Position numbers and translations under genes: made by a program. Below, piece after piece: positions 30,651 through 41,379 of a stretch of 64,000 nucleotides of DNA (position 1 is its first letter; the number at the start of each line of letters is the position of its first letter). The notes beneath the pieces are model-generated. The model was not told where the DNA came from, did not search any database, and worked only from the letters and a program-made list of their open reading frames with translations. The stretch is taken from contig KV918812.1 in assembly GCA_002049455.2 (NCBI GenBank), positions 1 through 64,000 on the forward strand, written 5' to 3'. The stretch comes from Porphyra umbilicalis (taxonomy: Eukaryota > Rhodophyta > Bangiophyceae > Bangiales > Bangiaceae).

Positions 30651-32795
30651 TCAGGCGCTCGCTTCCGAGTCGCTCCCGTCTGAGTTCCCCGACTCGGACG
30701 AGGAGCGGCCGCCGTAGCGCGCGAACTTGGCAATAATGTCTGAGTCAAAGCCGTCAAAGCCGCCGCCGTCGGACGTCGACTCGTCGGACGACGACGCCGA
30801 CGGCGGTGGCCGCTTGCGGCACTGCTTTGCACGCGCAGGGGGGCGAGCGGTCGCCGCGGGTCCGGATGTAAAGGCGGCTGCAGCCGCTGGTACAGACAAT
30901 GCGGCCGCCGCCGCGGACACGACTGACGTGGACGGCGTGGCAGCCGCCGCGGCCGCTTCCGTTGACGGCTCCGTCATATCGATGGTTGACGGCAGCGGCG
31001 ATGCCAAGGCGGCGCTCGCGTTCTTCAGCTTGGTGGCCATCGCCCGGCGGCCGCGCAGAGTCAAAGCCACTTGCGTTGCGGCCGCCGGCGCTGTCGCACC
31101 CGCAGCCGGCCTCGGCGGCATAGCAGCGGCCGCCGTGGAGGACGAGGCAGCGCCTGGGCTAAGAGCCGGCGATGCAGCAGCGGCGGCCGCCAGCGGCAGA
31201 GCCCGAGATGCACCAAGGGCGGCCGCCGCCGCCGGTGGCCGAGCACGCGACGCAGCCGCGCGAGTAGCCTCGAGCCGAGCCCGCGATATGGCCGCGGCGG
31301 TCGTCATCGGCCGCTTCGGCCGCCACGGCGGAGCAGTAGCGGCCGCCGCTCCTCGAGCGGCCGCCCGCACCGATGACGCCGCTGCGGCAGCCGCGGCAGC
31401 CGCCGGCGGAGCAGCGGCAGCCGCAAATGCAGGAGAAGCGGAGGGCGTCGTCGACGATTGCGTCCCGCCCGAAGTGGGAGCAGCACGGCCGGCCACCGGT
31501 GCCGAGCTGGCCGCCGCCGGTGCCTTAGTTGATCCAGCGGCGGCCGCCGACAATACGCGCGCGGTGGAGGCAGAGCCGGTAGCCGCCGACGCTGGTGATG
31601 GGGATGCACCATCGGCGGCCGCCGGCGCCGCACCTGACGACTTGGCGCGATGCGTATTGCCTGATGGAACCAGGAAGATGTCGCCGTCGCCGTCGACGGC
31701 GATGACCTTAATCGCCTCGGACACCGCTGCTTCCCCAGACGCCGAGACGTCGTCAACGGGTGACCCGCCGGCCGCCGCACCAGCGGGGGGCGGAGCCGCG
31801 CCACCAGTTCCGTCGGCGGCGTCGCCCGACGCCCCCCCGGCGGCGGCCGGCTCGCCACGAGACACCTTGATGCCCTCTTTGGCCATCATCTTCTGCGTCT
31901 GATGCGCCCAGTACGCCGCCCCCATCGCCGTCTCGCGCATGAAGGGCTGGCTGAATGCCATCATCATGGTCCGCTGCTCCGTCGCGTCGCCAAGCTTCTC
32001 CACAGCGCTTGCGACGCGGCCGATCGTGCGGTCATCCAAAATGTTCTCGGCACGGGCACGCTTGGCCGCCTTGGTACCAAGAGGGCGGTCCCCCCACGGC
32101 TCGTCGTCACTGTCGATGACGTCGACCGCCGCCGGTGCGCCGCCAGCATTGTTACCGGCGGCCGCCTTCGCTGCGGCCGCCGGTGCCGGGTCGCCGTCGG
32201 CAGCCTGCTGCTCCGCGGCGTCGCCGCCGCCATCCACACCAGCGGCGGCCGCCGCCCTTGCCGCCAACTTCACTTGCTTGTCGGCGGCCTTCTTCTGGAT
32301 TGAAGCAAAGGCAGCGGCCGCCGACTTGAAACGGTCCTGATCCTTGAGCTGCTCCCAATAATGTGCCCAGGGGCACGACACTTGCTTCTTGCGCCGCTTA
32401 GTGGTCTTGCCCTTGGCGACGTCGTCCTCGTGGTCGCCGCGGATGCGACTGTAGATGTTGCTGCTGCAGTAGAGGCCCTCCGCACAGTTGATGAGGTCGG
32501 CGTGTGAGGCAATGCCCGTCGGCTTGGACAGGCGCGCCTGCACCACGCAGCTGGAAAACTCCATGACGCCCGCCACGATCTTGGCCCACTGCTTCCTCAT
32601 GGCGTCAAACCCCCGCTGCTCCCGCGCCGCGGCGCCCGGCTCTCCGCGGAGCAGCTGCAGCCAGCCCGTCAGCGCCCGCCGCCAAAAGTCCTTGCCTGAC
32701 TGGTCGGTCCCATGGATTGGGTTGTTCGCCTCGATAAGCCATGCCTTGATCAATGCATCGTTCTCAGCCATCGTCCACGCTGGTCCGCGCCCCAT
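30651..32795 (-). CDS. SANT/Myb-like (NAM-type) protein, probable PIF/Harbinger partner
   Basis: 714 codons from ATG 32795 to TGA. The N-terminal about 75 residues fit a SANT/trihelix fold: WTMAENDALIKAW, then HGTDQSGKDFW, then a helix with MRKQWAKIVAGVMEF. A conserved extension follows (ASHADLINCAEGLYCSS, then a basic KRRKK patch and CPWAHYWEQLKD, to about residue 165), as in the NAM-like proteins associated with plant-type PIF elements. Residues about 175-650 are Ala-rich low complexity studded with GCGGCCGCC-encoded Ala runs. The C-terminus is acidic and Ser-rich. In PIF/Harbinger elements such a protein helps the transposase reach the nucleus and bind the ends; that role here is inferred from the fold and from the transposase 3.5 kb away in convergent orientation. 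Confidence 0.78.
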   Translation of the reverse strand: MGRGPAWTMAENDALIKAWLIEANNPIHGTDQSGKDFWRRALTGWLQLLRGEPGAAAREQRGFDAMRKQWAKIVAGVMEFSSCVVQARLSKPTGIASHADLINCAEGLYCSSNIYSRIRGDHEDDVAKGKTTKRRKKQVSCPWAHYWEQLKDQDRFKSAAAAFASIQKKAADKQVKLAARAAAAAGVDGGGDAAEQQAADGDPAPAAAAKAAAGNNAGGAPAAVDVIDSDDEPWGDRPLGTKAAKRARAENILDDRTIGRVASAVEKLGDATEQRTMMMAFSQPFMRETAMGAAYWAHQTQKMMAKEGIKVSRGEPAAAGGASGDAADGTGGAAPPPAGAAAGGSPVDDVSASGEAAVSEAIKVIAVDGDGDIFLVPSGNTHRAKSSGAAPAAADGASPSPASAATGSASTARVLSAAAAGSTKAPAAASSAPVAGRAAPTSGGTQSSTTPSASPAFAAAAAPPAAAAAAAAASSVRAAARGAAAATAPPWRPKRPMTTAAAISRARLEATRAAASRARPPAAAAALGASRALPLAAAAAASPALSPGAASSSTAAAAMPPRPAAGATAPAAATQVALTLRGRRAMATKLKNASAALASPLPSTIDMTEPSTEAAAAAATPSTSVVSAAAAALSVPAAAAAFTSGPAATARPPARAKQCRKRPPPSASSSDESTSDGGGFDGFDSDIIAKFARYGGRSSSESGNSDGSDSEASA

Positions 32796-32937
32796 ACTCG
32801 CTAAAGGGCGCGGCCGCCGGCACGGCGACGGGTCGCTGGCGGCAGGGGGGGACGGCCACCCGTGCGGCGCTTGACGGGCGGCCGACCGACAGCACCGTCG
32901 GCAGGTACAGAGTCGGCCACCGGCCGACCGGATGCGC

Positions 32938-33135
32938 CGGCGGCAGCGACAGAGTCGGCGGCCGGCCGACCAACGGCAGCGGCGGCAGCGACAGAGTCGG
33001 CGGCCGGCCGACCAACGGCAGCGGCGGCAGCGACAGAGTCGGCGGCCGGCCGACCGACGGCAGCGGCGGCAGCGGCAGAGGCGGCGGCCGGCCGACCGAC
33101 GGCAGCGGCGGCAGCGGCAGAGGCGGCGGCGGCAC
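32938..33135. repeat. 42-bp minisatellite
   Basis: About five copies of a 42-bp unit containing GGCGGCCGGCCGAC and AACGGCAGCGGCGGCAGCGA. The period is a multiple of three. Confidence 0.85.
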
Positions 33136-33715
33136 CACCAGGGTTGGCGGCGGCCAAGTACCGTCCTCGTACGTACGCCAAGGCCGCCGCCGCTCTGCTC
33201 GAAGCCTGCGCCGCCTTCGTCGCAGCAACACTCGCGTTGGTGGCCTCAACTTTGGCCCGCGCTGCGGCGGCGACCGCCGCCCGGTACTTCGCCGACGCGG
33301 TCGCCGACTCGGCTGCCGCTGCAGTCGCAGTAGCCGCCGCCTCGGCGGAGGCGACCGCAGCCGCAGAGGCGGCGGCGACCGAGGTGCGATGAACAGCCGC
33401 CCGATCCTCAGGGGTGCGAATGAGGACGAAGCGCCGCTTGCGGACGGCAGGTTGCGCCCACTGCTGCCGGGGCGGCCGCTTGCCAAAGAGGGACAGCGCG
33501 GGGGTGGCGGCAGCCGCAGCCCCGACCGCAGTGACAGAGGGTGCCTCTACTGGTGTTCTCGCCCCGGCGGCCTCGGGCTCGGCCGCCGCTCGTCGGGTGG
33601 CGGCGGGTTGTCCCCCGGCCACCTGGGCGGGCTTAGCGGTCGCTCCTGCCCTGGTTGCTGGCCTACCGACGGGCCGCCCGCCGTCCACCGACCCGGGCTT
33701 GGAGGCGGCTCGTTG

Positions 33716-34370
33716 AGCGTCGCGCCGCCCGTCCACCTTGGTGGGCTTGGCTGCCGACCGTTGGGCGGCCCGCCGCCCGTCCACCTTCGCGGGCTTGGCT
33801 GCCGACCGTTGGGCGGCCCGCCGCCCGTCCACCTCGGCGGGCTTGGATGCCGACCGTTGGGCGGCGCACCGCCAGTCCACCTCGGTGGGCTTGGCTGCCG
33901 ACGGTTGGGCGGCGCGCCGCCCGTCCACCTCTGCGGGCTTGGCTGCCGACCGTTGGGCGGCGCGCCGCCCGTCCACCTCGGTGGGCTCGGCTGCCGACGG
34001 TTGGGCGGCGCGCCGCCCGTCCACCTCTGCGGGCTTGGCTGCCGACCGTTGGGCGGCCCGCCGCCCGTCCACCGCGGCCGGCGTGGCTGACGACGGTCGG
34101 TCGGCGCGCCGCTCGTCCACCGCGGCGGGCTTGGCTGACGACGGTCGGTCGGCGCGCCGCCCGTCCACCGCGGCGGGCTTGGCTGCCGACGGTCGGGCGG
34201 CGTGCCGCCCGTCCACCGCGGCGGGCTTGGATGACGACGGTCGGGCGGCGCGCCGCCCGTCCACCGCGGCGGGCTTGGATGACGACGGTCGGGCGGCGCG
34301 CCGCCCGTCCACCGCGGCGGCGTCCACGGCCGTCGTTCTTGTGGTGGCGCGCCGCCCGTCCACGGCGGCG
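33716..34370. repeat. 48-bp minisatellite
   Basis: About 13 copies of a 48-bp unit around CGCCGCCCGTCCACC and GGGCTTGGCTGCCGACGG; GTCCACC recurs at 33731, 33779, 33827 and so on. The period is a multiple of three. On the minus strand the 5' flank has ATG ATG at 34582-34587 followed by a very basic stretch (KKPPDTKRRRAKRRRQRW), so this may be part of a repetitive gene. Different frames remain open on the two sides, and I cannot assign one continuous product. Confidence 0.8.
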
Positions 34371-35083
34371 GAGGTGGTCGACGGGTTGGTGGCAGACGAC
34401 CACCTTGCAGAACTGGACGCGGTGGGGGGGGCGGGCAGCAGCAGTCGCACTGGCAGTGCGCCAAGTGCGGGGCGACCGCGTCGGTCCAGTCGCGAAGCAG
34501 CCGCCGATCTTCGTCGTTCCGCCACCGCTGCCGCCTCCGCTTGGCCCTCCGCCGCTTGGTGTCGGGAGGCTTCTTCTCCCACATCATGGCGTCGGCAGCC
34601 GCCCCTTAATAGGAGAGGACCAACCACCGGGGGCGGCCACCGGCCACGCGAGCCACGGGCGGCAGCCAGCCGCAGCAGCCGGGGGCGGCAGCCGCCCACA
34701 CAACCAGCGCGCGGCAGCCGCCCACACCGCCGATGGGCGGCAGCCGCCCACACCACCGACCGGCAGCCGCAGCAGCCGGTGACGGCAGCCGCCCACACAA
34801 CCAGCGCGCGGCCGCCGCCCACACCGCCGACGGGCGGCAGCCGCACACACCACCGGCGAGCGGCCGCCGCCCACACAACCAGCGCGCGGCGGCCGCCACA
34901 CCGCCGGCAGCCGTCCACACCACCGGCGCGCGGCCGCCGCCCACAGCACCACACCACCGGCAAGCGGACGGAAAGCGCGCGCGCGCCAAGCGCGTCAACG
35001 CGTGCCCCCCTCTGGCAGCGCAGGCGGCCGCCAAGCGCGCACTGGCGCGGCAGCCGCCCCCGCCGTGGCCGCACCCGCCGCAC

Positions 35084-35127
<44 letters not shown>

Positions 35128-36310
35128 CCCCGGAAGCCGCCCACGAAAGGAGGGGGGGGGGCCCGGGAGAGGCAAACCGACGTGGGAGACGGAACGGGGT
35201 GGTGGGGGGGTATCGCCCCAGAAGGGGCCCACAAAGCAAGTCAAAAAGCGCGCGCAAGCTCGAGCCCAAACCCGCCGTGCACCGGCCGCTGTCAAGGGCA
35301 CGGCCGCCGCAAAAAAAGGGCGCGCAAAAAAAGCGCGCGCACGACGGGCAGCCGCGTCAGCGACGATGGCGCTGGCGGGGGTGTGACGATACCGCGCAAG
35401 AGAGGCGGGTGCTGGGCGGCACACCGTGGGGGGCACGAAGCAAGCTTCCAACACGACGGCACGCCCTGCGAGCGTATGCCCCACCACCGACGCCACCGCC
35501 ACATCCACACCCCCCCCTCAGGGACACGCACCAGGGGTGGCCCGCGCCCGCGCGGGGCCCAAGACTAAACGCGTCGCCTCGAGCCCCGCCACCACACGCC
35601 TGCGCTGGGCCTCGACGGCAGCCGCCGCCACGCTTCTCAGCACGAGGCCGACGATGCGGGGCGTGACGGCTGCCGCGTGCGAGCCCGCCCGAAGAGCTGA
35701 CAACCCCAGGCCGAGGCTGACAGACCGAGAAAAAGGTGCGAGCTAGAGCAAGGCGCCAGAAACGGGTCACGGGCACGGCGCAGAGAGAGGGCTCCAACGG
35801 TCGCAGACATGAGCCAATCAAATGGAAGTCAGCTGGAGGCACGATTTCTGGAGAAATTGTCCTGCTGATGGTGGTTCGCCCTCAACCAATGAAAAGTGGC
35901 TGTACTGCTGACCATACGGAAGCGGCAGCCAGGCATCTTGGCCCAGGTCCCTCAGTGCTGTCGCGCCCACCTGTCGGCTGTCAGCCGTCACTAGGGACTG
36001 CGAGCCGCCTGCGGGGGGGCACGCCAGCGCGGCCTGCTCATGTCCGACGGGCGAACGGCCAGCAGCGCACGACGCGGCCGCGGTGGGGGGAAGTGGTGGA
36101 CTCAGACAGCCTGGTCGGGGTGTCATAAGCAGGGCCTGCGGATCGTTCCTAAAACGATCCGCGGCGCGCGCATGACGCGAGGCGATCGCGTGGCAAGCCG
36201 CCACGCGGCGGCGTTCGCGGCCGCCGTGTCTCGGTCGCGTCGTCAGCACGACGCGTGCCGGACACGAGACTCGATAGAGACCGGCCCTTCCCACACACAG
36301 TCGGACACAG
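34371..36310. other. GC-rich region with simple repeats, no gene assigned
   Basis: Contains repeated CAGCCGCCCACAC/ACCACCG words at 34620-34960, a (CCG)n run of about 15 units at about 35083-35127, and AAAAAAAGGGCGCGC words near 35310-35335. Open frames overlap in several phases. No domain was recognised. Confidence 0.5.
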
Positions 36311-37040
36311 TGGGGCACGACCACGCTCGCAGCTGTTGGTGGTGGGCCCTGCCCGAGAGGATGTGTGACGGGAGGGCACCACCACGCTCGCAGCTGTTGG
36401 TGGTGGGCCCTGCCCGGGAGGAGGTGTGACGGGAGGGCACCACCACGCTCGCAGCTGTTGGTGGTGGGCCCTGCCCGGGAGGGGGTGTGGCGGGATGGCA
36501 CCACCACGCTCGCAGCTGTTGGTGGTGGGCCCTGCCGGGAGGGGGTGTGGCTGGATGGCATCACCACGCTCGCAGCTGTTGGTGGTGGGCCCTGCCGGGA
36601 GGGGGTGTGGCGGGATGGCACCAACACGCTCGCAGCTGTTGGTGGTGGGCCCTGCCGGGAGGGGGTGTGGCGGGATGGCACCAACACGCTCGCAGCTGTT
36701 GGTGGTGGGCCCTGCTGGGGAGGGGGTGTGGCGGGGGGGCACCACGACGCTGCCAGCTGTTGGTGGTGGGCCCTGCTGGGGAGGGGGTGTGGCGGCGGGG
36801 CACCACGACGCTGCCAGCTGTTGGTGGTGGGCCCTGCTGGGGAGGGGGTGTGGCGGGGGGGCACCACGACGCTGCCAGCTGTTGGTGGTGGGCCCTGCTG
36901 GGGAGGGGGTGTGGCGGCGGGGCACCACGACGCTGCCAGCTGTTGGTGGTGGGCCCTGCTGGGGAGGGGGTGTGGCGGGGGGGCACCACCACGCTCCCAG
37001 CTGTTGGTGGTGGGCCCTGCCCGGGCGATGTGTGGCGGGC
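36311..37040. repeat. 60/61-bp minisatellite, 12 copies
   Basis: AGCTGTTGGTGGTGGGCCCT recurs at 36331, 36392, 36453, 36514, 36574, 36634, 36694, 36755, 36816, 36877, 36938 and 36999. Spacing is 61, 61, 61, 60, 60, 60 and then five of 61. Two sub-types alternate in blocks: one with CACGCTCGC before the landmark (first seven units) and one with GACGCTGCC (the next four). Apparent Pro-rich open frames over it shift frame where the period is 61. Confidence 0.95.
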
Positions 37041-37782
37041 GGCCACGAAAAGTCTTGGCGCGCCTCTGCGCTCGCCACTTTGAGCTGTCCTCCCAGGTGC
37101 TTGTCATTTTTCAGTCTCGAGCTGTATGCAACAGCTGGTACGGCAGCGCCGCATCACAGAGAGCCACAAACAGGGATCTCAGGCCAAGACTCGTTGCCCT
37201 GGATCTGCCTCCTTTTCTCGATCTCGAGGCCCACGACACTCGTTCTGGGGCGGATCACTCGAATGCCGGTCGATCATCTGAGACATCCGTGCCAACGTGC
37301 GGCTCCCATGCTCCGTGGTGTGGGCCGGGGGAGAATACGTCTCACTTTTCATTGTGATTCTCAGCGATTTCTCTCTGGCGAGAGTACCATTGGCTGGGAG
37401 AATACCTTCGCCGTGTGCCGTGGCAGCCCGTGGCGCCGCCATGTGGCGCTCAATCGACGTTTTTAACGACGATCTCTCACTTTGTGTCATACATGTGCTT
37501 CGTGTCTGCATCGTGTCAAACGATCGCTGCCTTTCGTCGGCCTGTCGACCGCAATCTGCAGCGGATCTCGCGGATCGCCCCACCTCAGAGGCTCCGAGAT
37601 TCCGCGGAAAGTTTACTCCAAGGGATTGGGCCACGGACCGCCCACCAACACGGAGGACTATCGATGGAAAAGTAGCCCGGTACGGAGTAACTCTATTGCA
37701 CATATGGCCCATTTCAGGACCCTACAATAGGAGGCCCGTGAGGGGGCGCCACGTCGCAAGCCCAATTGAGATTTTAAGGATA
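37041..37782. other. Intergenic stretch, no gene assigned
   Basis: Mixed composition with short overlapping open frames on both strands and no domain. It ends at the TA next to the 628-bp element. Confidence 0.4.
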
Positions 37783-38410
37783 TGGTGCGTGTCCCAAAAA
37801 TGAGACATGCGCGTTTTCTGAAGGACTGACACATCACTGCACGGGGGCAGGTGGGGTGGGGTACGAGAAAATTCTCGACTGGCCTCCATGGAAAGAGCCT
37901 CTCCCGACGCGTTCTTGGCTGACAACTCCTTAGTACCCGCCTGTGGGCACTGTTCTGTGGACCTCTCAGATAGCCCCGATCTTGGAGCCAGTCTTTTTCA
38001 GGTTCTTGGGGTTACAGGTTTGCAACGCCAAAGCTCATGTGCTAACTGGAGCTTCGATGAGGGGTGTCCCAAATCGTGTTTTCTTCACAGGGGGCTACAT
38101 GGGGGTCTTTTTCACGTTTTTATTGGTAAGGTCGTGCCCTTTTCTTCGTGCACGAACTGTCAGCACATGCCTGCTCTAGTATCCGTGCATTTGATTGGGG
38201 CGCGTGGTCGTCACCTGTCGAAGCTGCAATGAATGACACTATACCCCATGACACGTCAGGAGGTGCCGCCTCCGCGAACACTGTCAGGGGCCGTTCTGGA
38301 ACCACAGTGGGACCGAGTGGGTCACATTACATTATCGGACCGTTGCAGAAGGCCAGTGGGCCGAGAAAAAAAGAAAAAACCGCGATGTCTCATTTTTGGG
38401 ACACGCACCA
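37783..38410. mobile_element. 628-bp TA-flanked MITE-like element, copy 1
   Basis: The ends start TGGTGCGTGTCCCAAAAATG on both strands (inverted repeat about 26 bp, perfect), with TA on each side (37781-37782 and 38411-38412). A second copy lies at 46512-47138 in the same orientation and keeps most of the interior, including the segment around 37888-38232. No transposase is present. The TA target and end structure fit a non-autonomous Tc1/mariner-type element. Confidence 0.85.
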
Positions 38411-39348
38411 TAGTCCTTTGACATTGCTAGGTTTGCTCTAAATCACTCCCAATCATATGGCGGGGATTTTCTGTACCATATTGCTGGGGTGTCTTGGGGG
38501 TGGTTGGGCGTCGCCGCCATGGCCGTTGGGACCACAGCGCTTTCTCGAGTGAGAATTCCAGGCACGTGCGTGCAATACCCTGGCCTTCAGGGCGGTGGCG
38601 CGCTCGGCGACGCATTGACGCCGGGCACGCCGGCCGGCTCTATGGCCGCGAGCGCGCACTGGCGCACGTACAGCCACGTTGCCGTGGTGCGGGGGGCGTC
38701 GGGCGAGGAAAGAGGTGCCGCCTCCGCCACCGCAGCCGCGGCGGCCCGCCGGCGTCGCGCGGCGCCCACGGGCGAGGCCGTCACTCCGCCGCGCAGCGCA
38801 CCTGCGCACGGCGGGCAGGGCGGCCAAAACGGCGCACGGGCGGGCGGATGGGACTGATCGCCGCGCGACGAGGCGCCTGAAACCGCGCCGCTAGATGGCG
38901 TCAGCGACCGCCGACGCGCCGCCGCAACAGAAGACGGCGCGCAGGCACGATCACCCGCGGGTCACCGTGGGCGCGTCAAGCCCCGGAAGTCGCTGCGCGC
39001 GGTCACCGCGCGCAACTCGGGGCGGTAGAGGGGGCACTGGGGCAGGCGCCGTCCGGGCCCAGTGAACCCTGTGGCAGGACAGTCCTTCTCAGCCACGTAA
39101 CTCTATTCGCTTTTTAGCGTCATCGCGACCCTTCCAACACTGACACGCCCTCAGATCCCTGAGGCCACGAATGCAGACTGCCACCTCTGAAACGGAGAGC
39201 AAGTCCCTTGATCTAAGTATATGTGTGCATCACTACACTTTGAGAGCACCCTGTCCTAAAGGCCTGGGAATTCGCCTCTTGTTCTCGTCTGCGCGGGAAT
39301 TGCCGACGATCCCGCCCATCGCACGGCGCGAGCAGTTTGGCGCCAGCA
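38411..39348. other. Intergenic GC-rich stretch
   Basis: No gene is recognised. The short Ala/Arg-rich open frames at 38450-38890 exist in several frames at once and have no domain. Confidence 0.4.
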
Positions 39349-39406
39349 CACAGCTGTCTGCAGACAGCTGTGCGTGTGTCCCAGATCTGGGACACACGTG
39401 TACACG
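39349..39406. repeat. Three abutting perfect palindromes
   Basis: A 24-bp perfect palindrome (39349-39372, arm CACAGCTGTCTG) is followed without a gap by a 26-bp perfect palindrome (39373-39398, arm CGTGTGTCCCAGA) and by a 10-bp one (39397-39406, CGTGTACACG) that overlaps its last two bases. Such an array could extrude as side-by-side hairpins. Confidence 0.93.
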
Positions 39407-39577
39407 GGCGTCAGGCCGGCGGGGCAACAATGACGGCGTCCAGGGCGTCCTGAGAGCCGATAATGCTGGACCTCGTGCCCCCGGGCCTGTCGCGCGGCCC
39501 GGCCCCGAGACGGGCCCCGCAGCGACTGCACCGGCACACCCCCGCACCCGAGGTAGTACAGTCAATATCCGGTTATA

Positions 39578-39709
39578 CAGCCGTTCTCCCAAAAATCCCG
39601 CACTGCAACAGTTGCAAAAGAGTGCCAAATCGGCCTCTACGACCCCGCAGAGGGCGATTTGGAACTATTTTGCAACAGTTGGAGTGCGGGATTTTTGGGC
39701 GAACGGCTG
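39578..39709. mobile_element. 132-bp hairpin MITE
   Basis: The left arm (CAGCCGTTCTCCCAAAAATC...) and right arm are inverted repeats of about 57 bp with few mismatches, leaving a short central loop. TA lies at both ends (39576-39577 and 39710-39711). The CAG start and TA target fit the pogo group. Directly to its left (39559-39575) is CAGTCAATATCCGGTTA, which resembles the tip of the 16017-16741 element but has no partner in view. Confidence 0.75.
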
Positions 39710-40599
39710 TATATCACCCTTGCGCACATTGTAGCCCCTGCTCCAGCAATGCATTCTGAGGGGCTGTGTCCAACAAGATGACTCAGCTCTAGGTTCGAAC
39801 GGCACACAATCGGAGTGCTCCATGCGGCCATGTCATGCGAGACCACAACGAGCACACTCGGGTTGATGAGCTGGTGTGCACATGCACGTGTAACTGGGAA
39901 GGCAGAGGTCCGTACGGGCCGACGGTTGGAAGATAATACTATCCATAGTGGACTGTTCATGTGGAAAAATCTTGCTACCTTGCAGAAGAAAGCGGGCTCA
40001 CGTGAGATAGTATCTGAGCATCTCAAACACGAAGCAAACTTTGCTTCTGGCGAGCGGGGGGGGGGAACTGGCTGTCTCTCCCCCCCCTCGGTAGCCACAG
40101 TTGCTACGCGCGCGCTTCTGCAGCTGACCACCCCCCCCCAGCTGTTGGCCGTGCCACTGGCTGTCGCTCCCACTGCTGGCGCCGCCCCCGCCGCTAGCCA
40201 CCTCCCCACCGCCGGGCGGCACCCTTGCTGCCGGCAGCCGACCGCGCGGCCAGCCAGCCACCCCGCCTCTGGGCGACCCCCCCGCCCTTGGCGGCCGCCC
40301 GCGCTGCCGGCCACGACCCCAGCCCCTGGTCGCCGACCCCGCACTTGGCGGCCTCCCGCGCTGCCGGGCACCTCCCCCGCCGCTGGCCGCCGCCCCCGCC
40401 CCTGGCCGCTGCCCGCGCTTCCGGCCGCCGCCACTGCCCCTGGCCGCCGCCCCGCCGCTGGCGACCGCCCCGCTGGCAGTCGGCGGCGGCGACCCCGACG
40501 CGTGGGCGGTCGGCAGGAGAGCCGCGGCGGAGAGGGAAAGCAGTGGCGATCGGGGGAGGCAGCGGCGGTGGGGGACACTTGGGCCGTGGGGGGGACCAG
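39710..40599. other. Intergenic stretch, no gene assigned
   Basis: The second half is a loose array of GGCCGCCCGCGCTGCCGGCC-like words (40180-40480). No domain was recognised in any frame. Confidence 0.4.
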
Positions 40600-40767
40600 C
40601 GGCGGTGAGGGGGACCAGCGCGGTGGGGGGAAGTAACAGAGGTGGGGGGGAGCAGCAGCGGGGGAGGGTGCAGCAGCGGGGAAGATGCAGCAGCGGGGGG
40701 GGACAGCAGAGGTGGGGGGGAGGCAGCAGCGGGCGGGGGAGGCAGCAGCGGGGCGGGGGGGGGGGGG

Positions 40768-40818
<51 letters not shown>

Positions 40819-41200
40819 CGGGGGGGGGCAGAGCGGGCGGGGGAGGGCGGGGGGGAGGCAGCAGCGGGCGGGGGAGCAGCAGCGGGCGGGGGAGGCAGCA
40901 GCGGGCGGGGGAGGCAGCAGCGGGCGGGGGAGCCAGCAGCGGGCGGGGGAGGCAGCAGCGGGCGGGGGAGGCAGCAGCGGGCGGGGGGCAGCAGCGGCGG
41001 GGGCAGCAGCGGGCGGGGGAGCAGCGGGCGGGGGAGCAGCAGCGGCGGGGGAGCCAGCAGCGGGCGGGGGAGCCAGCAGCGGGCGGGGGAGCCAGCAGCG
41101 GGCGGGGGAGCCAGCAGCGGGCGGGGGAGCCAGCAGCGGGCGGGGGAGGCAGCAGCGGGCGGGGGAGGCAGTAGCGGGCGGGGGAAACAGCGATTGCAGG
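40600..41200. repeat. G-rich array of GGCAGCAGCGGGCGGGGGA units
   Basis: Many short units of about 18-20 bp (GGCAGCAGCGGGCGGGGGA and variants), interrupted by a nearly pure G block. The longest uninterrupted G run is 50 nt (40769-40818). The strand has very strong G-quadruplex potential. All frames over it stay open, so the Gly/Ala-rich open frames are artefacts. Confidence 0.92.
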
Positions 41201-41379
41201 GGGAGGTCAGCGAAGAAGCATCACTGCTGGGGGAAAGAGATGGGGGACGGGGGCAGGAGGGAGGTGGATCCTTCTAACATCATGTCAGAAACAGTGCAAA
41301 GGAAATAAAGGCAGTGACGACGGCAGGCGTAGCCGTTGTGGCAACCAGCTGAGGGGCCTGGCGGCAGAGCAGGCTGGAG

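Noticed and set aside
36311-37040. CRISPR-like array
   Set aside because: The units are contiguous and similar throughout, with no unique spacers. It is a minisatellite in a eukaryotic context.
40605-41308. Gly/Ala-rich proteins in all three plus-strand frames
   Set aside because: They are translations of G-rich simple sequence, including a 50-nt G run; all frames are open by composition.
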